From Candidatus Woesearchaeota archaeon (GTDB taxonomy: Archaea; Nanobdellota; Nanobdellia; Woesearchaeales; GW2011-AR4): a stretch of DNA of 33,318 bases. The position numbers were made by a program, and so were the translations under genes. The DNA is taken from positions 1 through 33,318 of the forward strand of contig JACPMW010000018.1 of NCBI GenBank assembly GCA_016185805.1, in the 5' to 3' direction. The notes below the pieces were generated by a model. It was given only the letters and a program-made list of their open reading frames with translations. It made no database searches and was not told where the DNA came from. Positions 1-9,652 of the stretch are shown piece by piece (the first letter of the stretch is position 1; each line of letters begins with the position of its first letter).

Positions 1-601
1 AGAATCCGTCCATCAGCGTTGAAATATAATTTTCCTGCAGTTTCCTCAGCTGATACATGCCAAAGATCTGATGCACAAGGCTTTTTATCGGCTCCAAATT
101 TTCCTGCTCCAAATCAGCCCCTATGGAGTCTTCGTGGCTTACTTTTAGTTCCTTGAGCAATTCACCCTTATCCTTCTCAAGTATTTCCATTACAAATTTT
201 TCATGATCTTCCATTGCTCTTGAGAATTCGGGGTTGTACAGCTCGTACCACTCCCTCAGCCTTTTCACAAGAAGGTTTATTGCCTTGTCAAGGTCATCAA
301 CGAGATTGGTTGATTGGATTAGCAGGGCGTCATTGCTTACAGAATTTTTGACATGCAGTTTAGTCAATTGGAGATTTTTACTATAAAACTCATCAAAGAA
401 TTTTTTGTTTTTAAAATACAGCAGGATCTTTTTAATGGCATCCCTATCCGGCTCTTCCAGGCTTTGGTATTTGACTTTTATTTGCCCAATAAACTTTTCC
501 CTATTTTCATAATCTTTAAGGCCTTTAAACAACAACTCATCAGCTAAATCAATCCGCTCGTCAAAGACAAATACCCCAAGTATATTTGAAAAAAGATACA
601 T
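1..601 (-). CDS. NOP5/NOP56-like C/D box RNP protein, N-terminal part, truncated by the left window edge
   Basis: Not in the supplied ORF track. Reverse-strand translation from ATG at 601 is open to position 1: MYLFSNILGVFVFDERIDLADELLFKGLKDYENREKF...LVKRLREWYELYNPEFSRAMEDHEKF...; 'LREWYELYNPEF' is a NOP5/56 hallmark. Confidence 0.9.
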   Translation of the reverse strand, partial: MYLFSNILGVFVFDERIDLADELLFKGLKDYENREKFIGQIKVKYQSLEEPDRDAIKKILLYFKNKKFFDEFYSKNLQLTKLHVKNSVSNDALLIQSTNLVDDLDKAINLLVKRLREWYELYNPEFSRAMEDHEKFVMEILEKDKGELLKELKVSHEDSIGADLEQENLEPIKSLVHQIFGMYQLRKLQENYISTLMDGF

Positions 602-644
602 GAGGGAAAGTATTTAATATTCATTTAAAAATATATAGTAATTG

Positions 645-940
645 ATGACAGTAGCTTATATAACGTGCAGGAATGAAAAAGAAGCGGAAAAAATAGCGAT
701 GCATCTGCTGAAAAAAAGGCTGATAGCATGCGCCAATATTTTTAAAGCGCATATTGGTGGCAGGGCAAGATTATAAATGACAGGGAGCAGGCTGTTATTG
801 CAAAGACCAGCAATAAAAATTTTAAAAAGGTTGTTGCCGAGGTTAAAAAAATACATTCTTATTCAATACCGTGCATTTTAAAGCTAAATGCAGCTGCAAA
901 CAGGGATTATGATGCGTGGGCAAATAAAGAGATGAGATAG
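645..940 (+). pseudogene. cutA: CutA1-like divalent-cation tolerance protein, frame-disrupted
   Basis: Frame 1: MTVAYITCRNEKEAEKIAMHLLKKRLIACANIFKA... then stop. A -1 frame resumes YWWQGKIINDREQAVIAKTSNKNFKKVVAEVKKIHSYSIPCILKLNAAANRDYDAWANKEMR*. Together these give the CutA1 pattern. Confidence 0.85.
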
Positions 941-956
941 ATTATTATAATAGTAA

Positions 957-2562
957 TTGACATTACAGGATATGCCATTACATTTTATAAAAGAGGTGCG
1001 CGACATAAACAGATTCAACCAGATACTTCTAGTCCTGTTTGAAGAGGGCTTTGACCTTCTCCTTTCAAAAATAAACTTAAAGCAATATGTGCCCATAGTT
1101 AAAAGATTCAAGCCAAAAAAAGAAACTGAAGTGAAGCATGAAGTCAGGCTAAGGAAAACTTTGGAAAGGCTTGGCCCGACTTTCATAAAGTTCGGGCAAC
1201 TGCTGAGTGTAAGGCCGGATTTGGTGCCAATAGGGTATTCTAAAGAGCTTGAAAAGCTCCAGGATAAAGTCCAGGAGTTCCAGTTCAATGAAGTAAAGGG
1301 CACAATAGAGAAAGAGCTTGGCAAGAGCCTTGAGCATTTATTCCTGCATTTTGAGAAGAAGCCTATAGCATCAGCTTCCATAAGCCAGGTGCACAAGGCA
1401 ATCCTGAAAAATGGGGATAAAGTTGCTGTCAAGGTCCAAAGGCCCAATGTCAAGCATATTATGGAAACTGACATCGAGATTATGTTTTATTTTGCCAATC
1501 TCCTTGAAAAGCATATTGAAAAATTAAGAAGGTTCAGGCCTGTAAAGGTTGTCAGCGAATTCAAGGAATGGACGGAGAAAGAGCTTGATTTCAGGCTGGA
1601 AGCCAGAAATGCAAAAAGATTTGCACAGAATTTCAAGGGCAGCAGGACTGTAAAAATCCCAAAAATATACGATGAAATGACAAGCGAGAAGGTGCTGACA
1701 ATGGAGTTCATGGAAGGGGTGGAGCTGCACGACATAAAGGAAATAAAAAAAAGAAAATTGGACTTCAACCAAATAATAAAGAATGGCTTTGATGCCGTCA
1801 TGACGCAGGTTTTTGTGCATGGAATCTTTCACGCTGACCCCCACCCAGGCAACATGATAGTGATGAAGGATAATGTGATTGCATTTGTCGATTTCGGGAT
1901 TGTGGGGTATTTTGATGACAGGCTGAAGAACAGGTGCATCGACCTGCTTTACGGCATTGTCGAGCAGGATGAAGAGCTCATAATGGAAACCCTTGTCAGC
2001 ATGGGAATGGAAAACAGCGACATTGATTACGAGCAGCTCAAATCCGACATAGGGTTTGTGATACAGCCGCTGCAGCATGCATCCATAAAAGAGCTGAAAG
2101 TCAGCAAAGTTCTTGAGGAAATTCTTGACATTGCATTAAGGCATGGGCTGAGAGTCCCGGCTTCTTTTGTACTGTTTGGCAAGACAATAATAACCCTTGA
2201 AGGGGTTGCAATTGAATATGACCCTAACTTCAAGCTTGTGGAGACTGCAAAGCCATTCATCGAGCAGCTGATTGCAAAAAGGACCAATCCCATCTACATC
2301 TGGAAGAATTTTGTACATAACATGCACAAGTACAGGAAATTTGCAGAGGAGTTCCCTGAAAAGGCTGAAAGGGCGCTTGACAGGATACAAAAAGGCACAA
2401 TCAAGGTTGACATTGAGGACACCCGCTATTTTGATACAAATCCCAAAAGGTCCTGTAATTTTAGGTATTCCATTTTTGTCTTTCTTCAGCTTCTTGTTCG
2501 CGTCTGCACTCGTATTTGTCCTGTTCTTTTCCATAGTAAGAGAAAGGCTGAGGCATTGGTAA
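957..2562 (+). pseudogene. ubiB: ABC1/UbiB/AarF family atypical kinase; C-terminal membrane segment in a different frame
   Basis: RPDLVP, KVQRPNVK, HADPHPGNM and VDFGIVG motifs. After KVDIEDT the expected hydrophobic tail (PKGPVILGIPFLSFFSFLFASALVFVLFFSIVRERLRHW*) is in the frame of ORF 2272..2562. Confidence 0.85.
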
Positions 2563-2564
2563 AA

Positions 2565-2861
2565 ATGAAAGAGCTGATAAGGAAAAGCGTGCTTCTTGGG
2601 CTTGGAGCAGCCTCGTTGACCAAGGAAAAGGTCGATAAGCTTGTCGCAGAGTTCGTGAAAAGAAAGGCGATAACAATAAAAGACGGCAGATGGATTGCAA
2701 GGCAGGTTTTAAACGAGCTGTCCAAGAGCAGGAAGCAGATTGAAAGGCTAAGCGCAATACAAGCAAAGGTATTGAAGAAAAAAGCGAAAAAACTGGAAAA
2801 AGCGCTTGTGGATAGGGGCACCAAAACGGCCAGAAAGCTGCTAAAGCCCGGAAAGAAATAA
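2565..2861 (+). CDS. Phasin-like small helical protein, wrongly fused to UbiB in the ORF track
   Basis: ATG at 2565, 2 nt after the UbiB-frame stop: MKELIRKSVLLGLGAASLTKEKVDKLVAEFVKRKAITIKDG...; resembles 'LLGLGAASLTKEK.EKLVDELV' phasin-like proteins. Confidence 0.65.
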   Translation: MKELIRKSVLLGLGAASLTKEKVDKLVAEFVKRKAITIKDGRWIARQVLNELSKSRKQIERLSAIQAKVLKKKAKKLEKALVDRGTKTARKLLKPGKK

Positions 2862-2862
2862 A

Positions 2863-3369
2863 ATGCCTCAGGCAGTAGTCCATGTGCTTTTCACAATAAT
2901 TGCATTAGACTTGTTCAGGGACCATTTTTTAAAAGACAAGAAAAAGTTGCCATTGCATTATATTTTTATTGGGGGAGTTGCAGGTCTGTTGCCGGATATT
3001 GACGTTCCATTATTCTGGGTTTTGCATAACTTCCTTGGCTTTGATGTGCCATTCTTCCACAGAATTTTCACGCATACATTCTTGTTTATTTTGCTGTTTT
3101 TAGTTGCAGCGCTGATCTATTTTGACTTTAACAGGAAAGTGAGCAAATTATTCTTTATAATAACTTTTGGAATTGCATTCCATTTATTTCTGGACTGGTT
3201 TTTTACAGGCGGAGTTGCTCCTTTTTACCCATTTTCCGGTGCAGTGTATGGATTGAATGTGTTCGGGATGATAAACTTACCATTGGCTGCCGAAGGGCTT
3301 GAAGCGATTGTACTGCTTGCATGGCTCTGGCATGAGGAAAAATTGCACAGGATAAGCGACTTTATTTAG
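2863..3369 (+). CDS. YdjM/DUF457-like membrane-bound metal-dependent hydrolase
   Basis: GLLPDIDVPLF, HRIFTHTFLF and FHLFLDW motifs with several TM helices. Confidence 0.78.
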   Translation: MPQAVVHVLFTIIALDLFRDHFLKDKKKLPLHYIFIGGVAGLLPDIDVPLFWVLHNFLGFDVPFFHRIFTHTFLFILLFLVAALIYFDFNRKVSKLFFIITFGIAFHLFLDWFFTGGVAPFYPFSGAVYGLNVFGMINLPLAAEGLEAIVLLAWLWHEEKLHRISDFI

Positions 3370-3611
3370 AGGATAAAATTCTTCAAAAACCTTACAATCA
3401 AAGCGGCAAGGAACACAATTCCAACTGCTGTGAATATGGTGCTTCTTTTCCTGTCTTTAATGTAGACTATGAAGCCTGCCAATGAGAGGCCAGCAATCAA
3501 AGAAAGCCATTTCCATACGTCATTGATGTTTGTGTAAAATACATATGCTTCTACCAATGAAATAGGAATTGCAATCTTAAGGATTATCCCCCAGTTATAT
3601 TCTTCTTCCAT
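3366..3611 (-). CDS. Small membrane protein of unknown function
   Basis: 81 aa with hydrophobic helices, packed next to pyrH on the same strand. Confidence 0.6.
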   Translation of the reverse strand: MEEEYNWGIILKIAIPISLVEAYVFYTNINDVWKWLSLIAGLSLAGFIVYIKDRKRSTIFTAVGIVFLAALIVRFLKNFIL

Positions 3612-3616
3612 TTTTA

Positions 3617-4294
3617 TTATTCCATTGTTGTCCCCTTAAAGCTTTTGCCATTCAAAAGATTTTCAAGATTTTTCAAGTCGCTGCCAATTATACTGGCCTT
3701 TAATCCGGATTTTTGCGCTTCTTTGGCAGCAATTGGGTCAAAAGGCACATTCATGCCTGCTTTCCATTTATGGCTTACTATATTGCTGTATTGCTTCCAG
3801 CTTATTTTTTCAATTTTTTTTGCATCTCTGTATTTTTTTGGGTCCTTGTCATAGACATAATTTATATTGCTTATATTGATGACTTCCCTGACACCGAGAT
3901 TTTTAGCAAGCAACACAGCATCGTAATCCGTGCTCCATCCCGGAAGCCATCCAGAGGCTATAAGAACACTTTTTTTGAAGCTTATTTTTTTGGTTGGGTC
4001 AGAAACTATAAAATTCTCGGCTTTGCGGTCAAACAGGGACTTAACAAGATGCGCATTTATCTTCGTCGCATAGATTCCAAGCCAGTCCAGTTTGTCATTG
4101 CCCAAATTTGAAGATTTGGAGGCAATCTGCTGGAAATTCCTCGCAAGTCTGCCGCCGCCGCAGATTATGGCAAATTTATAGCTCTTTTTTATGTATCTTT
4201 CAATTACTGCCTTGAATCCCCTTAAAAAATTGAAATCAAAATCATCAGGGCATATCAATGAGCCTCCCAAGGAAAGGACAATTGTTTTTGGCAT
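3617..4294 (-). CDS. pyrH: Archaeal-type UMP kinase
   Basis: LSLGGSLICP, ICGGGRLARNFQ and WLPGWSTDYDAVLLA motifs of the amino-acid kinase fold. Confidence 0.92.
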   Translation of the reverse strand: MPKTIVLSLGGSLICPDDFDFNFLRGFKAVIERYIKKSYKFAIICGGGRLARNFQQIASKSSNLGNDKLDWLGIYATKINAHLVKSLFDRKAENFIVSDPTKKISFKKSVLIASGWLPGWSTDYDAVLLAKNLGVREVINISNINYVYDKDPKKYRDAKKIEKISWKQYSNIVSHKWKAGMNVPFDPIAAKEAQKSGLKASIIGSDLKNLENLLNGKSFKGTTME

Positions 4295-4352
4295 TACCGA
4301 TTAATTTAAACGAGGCTATAAAAAAGTTTTGGAATAAGGCCACGAAAAATGG

Positions 4353-4706
4353 CTACCGGCTCCCAAGACCGATGAAAGCAACCCCAAGGATTATCAAGCT
4401 AATGCCTGCCCATTTGAACCTGTTCATTTTCTCTCCGAGAAATTTCACGCTTAAGAGGCTGACCCAGATGTAGCCCAATGAAACAAAAGGGTACAGCACA
4501 GACAAGTCACCTCCTTTCAATGCAGGAATGAAAAGCAAAGTGCCTATTGCGTACAATGCGACGCCTCCAAAAAGAGGGTAGTTGGTCGACAGCGACTTCA
4601 GGCTTGACAATTTTTTGGAAGATGCCTTTTTCAGGAGTATGGGTCCAAAAGCGCCTATCAAGGTCGCAGAAATTACAAATCCAATAGCCCAAAGCTGAGT
4701 TGCCAT
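4353..4706 (-). CDS. DMT superfamily (EamA/SMR-like) 4-TM half transporter
   Basis: GGDLSVLYPFVSLGYIWVSLLSVKFLGEKMNRFKW. Likely start is MATQLWAIG at 4706 rather than 4742. Confidence 0.8.
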   Translation of the reverse strand: MATQLWAIGFVISATLIGAFGPILLKKASSKKLSSLKSLSTNYPLFGGVALYAIGTLLFIPALKGGDLSVLYPFVSLGYIWVSLLSVKFLGEKMNRFKWAGISLIILGVAFIGLGSR

Positions 4707-4707
4707 T

Positions 4708-5082
4708 TTATATTGCTCCAGGCACAGAATCCTTGCTCCCATAGCCTATCAGGACAATTCCTGTGATTATTGATGCAACCCCGAGCCACTTAAAACTATT
4801 CATTAACTCATTCAGAAAAAATATGGAGAGAAAGCTGACCCAGATATAGCTTGTCGCTATTATAGGGTACAAAACAGAAACTTCTCCTCCCCTAAAGGAA
4901 AGGATGAGCAAAACCCCCCCAACAATATACAGCAGGATGCCTGCCATGAGGTAATGGTTTGTCAAGATGGCAAATATATCAAAAGACAGGGCTGCAGAGC
5001 CTTTTTTCCAAAACAATTGGGCAGAAGAAGTCAGCAAAGTGGTGAACAAAACAAGCAGTGCAGCTGAAAATTTGGTAGCCAT
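4708..5082 (-). CDS. DMT superfamily half transporter, tandem paralogue of the preceding gene
   Basis: GGEVSVLYPIIATSYIWVSFLSIFFLNELMNSFKW, closely similar to the neighbour. Confidence 0.82.
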   Translation of the reverse strand: MATKFSAALLVLFTTLLTSSAQLFWKKGSAALSFDIFAILTNHYLMAGILLYIVGGVLLILSFRGGEVSVLYPIIATSYIWVSFLSIFFLNELMNSFKWLGVASIITGIVLIGYGSKDSVPGAI

Positions 5083-5122
5083 TTAAGTGATTGATGGTTA
5101 AGCTATTTTTATATTTATTGCA

Positions 5123-6709
5123 TTATTTCAGCATTATCTCCACAAAGGCTGAGTAAGCCGGCCTTGTGACAAAAACCCCTATTGTAACCCCAATTATTGT
5201 TGTTATTGCAAAGCCCTTCAACAAGCCAGCGCCTGCAAATATCAAGGGTATCATTGCGACAACAACAGTCAAATAAGCAAGCATGATAATCAAGAAAGCT
5301 CTCTTCACTTTTTCTTTCCAGTTATAGACATTCGCTGTCTCCCCTTTCAGTGTCTCGTCTGTAATGACAATCTGGTCGTCAACTCCTGTGCCGATAGCGA
5401 CAAGAATTCCTGCGATTGCAGCCAAATCAATGTTCCAGCCTATAAATGCAGCTACGCCAAGCAATATAATAACTTCAGAAAGCATGGTGATTAATATAGG
5501 GATTGCAATCATCAGCTTTCTATATCTTATGCCGACTGTTATTGCAACTGCGGCAATTGCAAGCAGCGACATCAGGATAGCATTCTTGACAAAGCCTTCG
5601 CCCAAAACAGGGCTTATCGAGTCTGTTTTTACAATGCTCAGCTTTACGGGAAGGGATCCTGTTATCAAAATTGTTTGCAGCCTTTTCATGCTTTGAAGTG
5701 AATTGAAGATTGCATCTTGCTCGTTTGCGCCGCTTCCCGAGCCTGAAATTGCAATTTGGGTTACAGCCTGCCCCTTGAGATCAGCGCCTATATTCAGCTC
5801 GTCAACCTTTGCATCATCCAAATAAAGCTCGAGCTTCTCGCTTAAATAATCGCTTCTTCCGGAAACTGAATCGTAGACAACTGCCAAGTCCCTTGTAGCG
5901 TCTGCCTGCCGCTGGGCTGCTTCCTGGCTCAAGGTAATTGAAAACCTGAAGCTGCAAAACCATCGCGAGTTATCTTGGCCGCAGCCGGCTGATGGATCAA
6001 TTCCTGCTTCATTTGCGCTTCTTGCAACGTAAACAATGTCCTGACCACCTTTAAAGACTGTCTTGTTGCCAATCTTTGCCTCAAACTTGCCCTGTTTAGC
6101 AAGCAAATCCTTTACTTCTTCTTCTGTTGCCCCTGCAATCTCAACAACTATGTATTGGCTGCCAGTGCCTAATGGAGGCGGCAAATCGTTGGCCTCCCTG
6201 ACTGTCAAATCCGACAACCCGTAGACATTCAGCCTTTCCTTCATATTGTCAATCAGGACACTGACATCAAATGAGTTGAGCTTAACTTCAGGCTGCAGAA
6301 GCACTCTTGTGCCGCCCTGCAAATCAAGCCCCTTCCTGATATTTGTGGATGGGGCTTCATAAACCCTTAATCCGATATCTTCGCTTGATTTTGTGATCCT
6401 GTAAGAGGCCTTTGTTGTTTTAATTGTGAATGTCCTGTTTAGCTCTGTGGCTGAAAGAAGCTTATAATAATCTTCAACATCAGTTACAGGCTTATTGCTG
6501 ATGGACAATATTTTTTCCCTTGCAACCGGCTGCACATTGGGCTTTGGCTGCGGTATTCCTGCGATGCTTGCAGAACTGTTTGCCAGCACGCTTCTTACAG
6601 CAGCCCCCTTGCTTAAGGTTGGGTGTATTGCCACCAAAGAAACTATTATGAACAGCGCCAGCAAAATTACTCTCCAGTTTGTGATTAACTTCTTGATTTT
6701 ATAGTTCAT
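5123..6709 (-). CDS. secD: Preprotein translocase subunit SecD
   Basis: GLDLQGGTRVLLQP, the C-terminal 6-TM RND-like domain, GTGVDDQIVITDE. Confidence 0.92.
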   Translation of the reverse strand: MNYKIKKLITNWRVILLALFIIVSLVAIHPTLSKGAAVRSVLANSSASIAGIPQPKPNVQPVAREKILSISNKPVTDVEDYYKLLSATELNRTFTIKTTKASYRITKSSEDIGLRVYEAPSTNIRKGLDLQGGTRVLLQPEVKLNSFDVSVLIDNMKERLNVYGLSDLTVREANDLPPPLGTGSQYIVVEIAGATEEEVKDLLAKQGKFEAKIGNKTVFKGGQDIVYVARSANEAGIDPSAGCGQDNSRWFCSFRFSITLSQEAAQRQADATRDLAVVYDSVSGRSDYLSEKLELYLDDAKVDELNIGADLKGQAVTQIAISGSGSGANEQDAIFNSLQSMKRLQTILITGSLPVKLSIVKTDSISPVLGEGFVKNAILMSLLAIAAVAITVGIRYRKLMIAIPILITMLSEVIILLGVAAFIGWNIDLAAIAGILVAIGTGVDDQIVITDETLKGETANVYNWKEKVKRAFLIIMLAYLTVVVAMIPLIFAGAGLLKGFAITTIIGVTIGVFVTRPAYSAFVEIMLK

Positions 6710-7650
6710 ATGTGAATGCCCTTTTTTGCTTTTCTTTCAACGTAAATTCTCAGCAAGCCTACATTCTGTATCCATGTGTTGAAGATGTCCGCAATCAATC
6801 CGAAAAGAAGGATAAGCATTATCTGCCTTATGACTTCTGACTGTGTTACAGCTAATGCAACAATTGTGGATATTATCGCTATTATCGTCATGGTCATTCC
6901 TGTCTTGAATGAGCTTATTATCCTGTCCATGACTGTCCCTTCCTTTCTTTTCAAAACCCTGACAGTCAACAAGATATCAGTGTCAACCGAATAGCCGATA
7001 AGCATCAGGAATGCCGCAATTCCAGCTGTGCCTATCTTGATGCCAAGCAAATTTATAACTGCCAGCGCAACAACCATGTCAGAAAATGCCGCAAAAACGA
7101 CTGCAACGCTTGGTACAAATGTCCTGAAATAAATGAAAACGACAAGACCCATGAACAAGAATGCAACAGCAAGGGCTATGAGAGATTCCCTGAAAAAGCT
7201 TGCCCCAAGCGAAGAGCCGATGATTTCAATGCCATACTCCATATTATCCAAGCCGATATTCAATGAGTCCTCCACAGCATTTAATAAATTTCGGACTTGT
7301 GCTTCATCATTGCCGTTGATATCTGCTTCGATGATAATGCCGGCGATTGCCCCGGCGCTCCTCAATGTCCTTACGCTAATATCGTTATTCGGAAATTTGC
7401 CGGAAATATGCCTTTCAATTTGTTCTGAATCGAATTCTTTTTCAAGAGGTATTGTTATAGTGACCCCTCCTTTCAATGAAACGTCCTTCTCAATGAAATC
7501 CCCGGTTGTATAAACCTGGTAGCTGATTTGGGCAAAGGCAAGAAGCAGAATTATGAATGGGATTGCAAGCAGGAGCTTGTATTTCCTGTCATAAATCTCA
7601 AACAAAGCCTGCTTGATTGATTTTTTTTGCACAGTATCTTTTTGCTCCAT
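6706..7650 (-). CDS. secF: Preprotein translocase subunit SecF
   Basis: SLKGGVTITIPL, SDMVVALAVINLLGIKIGTAGIAAFLMLIGYSVDTDILLTVRVLKR; 4-nt overlap with secD. Confidence 0.92.
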   Translation of the reverse strand: MEQKDTVQKKSIKQALFEIYDRKYKLLLAIPFIILLLAFAQISYQVYTTGDFIEKDVSLKGGVTITIPLEKEFDSEQIERHISGKFPNNDISVRTLRSAGAIAGIIIEADINGNDEAQVRNLLNAVEDSLNIGLDNMEYGIEIIGSSLGASFFRESLIALAVAFLFMGLVVFIYFRTFVPSVAVVFAAFSDMVVALAVINLLGIKIGTAGIAAFLMLIGYSVDTDILLTVRVLKRKEGTVMDRIISSFKTGMTMTIIAIISTIVALAVTQSEVIRQIMLILLFGLIADIFNTWIQNVGLLRIYVERKAKKGIHI

Positions 7651-7699
7651 TTAACCCCCAAAGAAAGCTGATAGAAAAGTATGCACTTAATAAAGCTTT

Positions 7700-9433
7700 T
7701 TATGGCTGTTTTGCAGCATCCCTAACAAATCCATAAAATAAAGGTGACGGATTTCCCAGCCTGCTTTTAAACTCAGGATGCCCCTGCGTTCCCCGAAAGC
7801 TCTGCCCGGGAATCTCAATATATTCCATCAATCTTGTCCTGTCGAACCTTTCATAATAGCCTGAAAATATCATTCCGTTTTTTTCCAGCAAATCCACAAA
7901 TTTTGGATTGACTTCATATCTGTGGCGATGCCTTTCCAAAACAGTTTTTCTGCCCTTTTCCAAAATTCCAAGCCTGAAGGCCTGTGACTTGACTTTCATT
8001 AATTCATTGATTCTCTTTTCATCTTCCTTTAGCCTGCCCGTTTCCAAATACAGCCTCAAAATCTGGCTTTTGTCCTTCAAGACTGCTGCATATTGCCCAA
8101 GCCTCATTGTGCCGCCGAACATGCTTTTTTCAAGGATTTCCTTTTGCGCAGGCTGGACATCAATGACAGGGGAAGAGGTTTTTGGATTGACTTCTGTTGT
8201 GTTTGCATCCTTTAATCCACAGACATTTCTTGCGAATTCAACAACTGCAAGCTGCAGCCCGTAGCATAATCCAAGATAGGGGATTTTGCTGGTTCTTGCA
8301 AAATTTGCAGCCAGAATCTTTCCTTCAACTCCGCTTGAGCCAAAACCACCCGGGACAATTATTCCGTCATAATTCTTCAGCTCGTTCAGATTTTTCTTGT
8401 TGTCCTCGAATTTCTTGGAATCCAGCCAGTCTATCTCCACGCCGACATTCAATGAAGCGCCTGCATGAAGCAGCGACTGGTTTATGGACAAATAGGAATC
8501 TGCCAATGCATAATCCCCGATGTCGATGTATTTCCCTACAATTGCAATTTTAATTGACTTCTTTGGATTCAAAATATTATTGACAAGCTTTTTCCATTCA
8601 TTCCAGTCAGGTGATTTTTTTGCCTTCATGCCGAATTCCTTCAGTATCTTTTCTCCAAGCCTTTCCTTTTCCAGATCAAGAGGAATCTGGTAGACAGTCT
8701 CTATATCAGGCTCTGAAATCACATGCTCGGAAGCGATGTTGGCATAAGTCTCTATTTTCTTTTTTCTTGGAATATCCAAGGCTCTTTTTGCCCTGCATAT
8801 TATGAAGTCAGGAAAGATTCCATGCTCGCTCAGTAATCTTATGGCTTGCTGTGTCGGCTTTGTCTTCATCTCCTCTATATGGCTTGGGATTGGAAGATAA
8901 GTGACAAGAAAATAGATCAAGTTCTGCTTTCCAATATCCCTTTCAAGGCTTTTCAATGCGAACAGGAAAGGAATGTTTTCATAATCCCCAATTGTGCCTC
9001 CAACCTCGACAATTATAAAATCATATGAATCTGATGCTTTCTTTATCCTGTCCTTTATCTCGTCAATTATATGCGGAATGAACTGGACAGTCTGGCCAAG
9101 ATATTCGCCTTGCCGTTCCCGGTCAATGACTGCCTTGTATATCTGGCCTGTTGTCAGGTTGTTTCTTCTTGGAATGTCAATGTTGAGGAACCTTTCATAA
9201 GTCCCCAAATCCTGATCAATTTCGCCTCCGTCATCTGTCACCCAGACTTCGCCATGCTCTGTTGGCCTTAGGGTGCCTGCATCATAATTCAAGTATGGAT
9301 CTATCTTCACAGAAGAGACTTTGTAGCCGTATTCCTGCAATATTTTTCCTATCGAGGCTGTTGTGACACCTTTCCCGACTCCGGACATCACTCCCCCAGC
9401 CACAACAATGTATTTAGGCATAGAAGCTTTCAC
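7700..9433 (-). CDS. pyrG: CTP synthase
   Basis: KYIVVAGGVMSGVGKGVTTASIGKIL; GATase domain PYLGLCYGLQLAVVEFAR, QGHPEF. An alternative start (MPKYIVV) lies at 9421. Confidence 0.97.
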   Translation of the reverse strand: MKASMPKYIVVAGGVMSGVGKGVTTASIGKILQEYGYKVSSVKIDPYLNYDAGTLRPTEHGEVWVTDDGGEIDQDLGTYERFLNIDIPRRNNLTTGQIYKAVIDRERQGEYLGQTVQFIPHIIDEIKDRIKKASDSYDFIIVEVGGTIGDYENIPFLFALKSLERDIGKQNLIYFLVTYLPIPSHIEEMKTKPTQQAIRLLSEHGIFPDFIICRAKRALDIPRKKKIETYANIASEHVISEPDIETVYQIPLDLEKERLGEKILKEFGMKAKKSPDWNEWKKLVNNILNPKKSIKIAIVGKYIDIGDYALADSYLSINQSLLHAGASLNVGVEIDWLDSKKFEDNKKNLNELKNYDGIIVPGGFGSSGVEGKILAANFARTSKIPYLGLCYGLQLAVVEFARNVCGLKDANTTEVNPKTSSPVIDVQPAQKEILEKSMFGGTMRLGQYAAVLKDKSQILRLYLETGRLKEDEKRINELMKVKSQAFRLGILEKGRKTVLERHRHRYEVNPKFVDLLEKNGMIFSGYYERFDRTRLMEYIEIPGQSFRGTQGHPEFKSRLGNPSPLFYGFVRDAAKQP

Positions 9434-9652
9434 CTCGGGAAAGTCCAGAATTAGCCTTGCAAAATTTCGTTGAGTGCATTAATTGCTTATGAAGCAAGTT
9501 TTATTTATAGTTTATGGTTTGATGAATAATTGAGTGTTATTTACAATATTGAAAATAATATTAACGGCATTAGAAAAATTCTCCTGCATTTACACAATGT
9601 ATACTATAGTTTAATAAGATATTTTTCATTATCAGAAAAAGGAGGTTTGAAG

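Noticed and set aside
725-760. Programmed -1 frameshifting in cutA at ATTTTTAAAG
   Set aside because: In the zero frame (ATT TTT AAA), slipping back one base after TTT would read TAA. Residues also appear to be missing, so a deletion or assembly error is more likely.
957-2861. Single 634-aa UbiB-phasin fusion protein
   Set aside because: The linking stretch is out-of-frame translation of the UbiB membrane segment. The correct frame has its own stop at 2562 and a new ATG at 2565.
884-2883. Minus-strand ORFs opposite ubiB (e.g. 884..1474, 1524..2078, 2461..2883)
   Set aside because: Antisense shadows of a well-supported coding strand; no family-like motifs.
7908-9271. Plus-strand ORFs opposite pyrG
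   Set aside because: Antisense to an intact CTP synthase, with low-quality composition.
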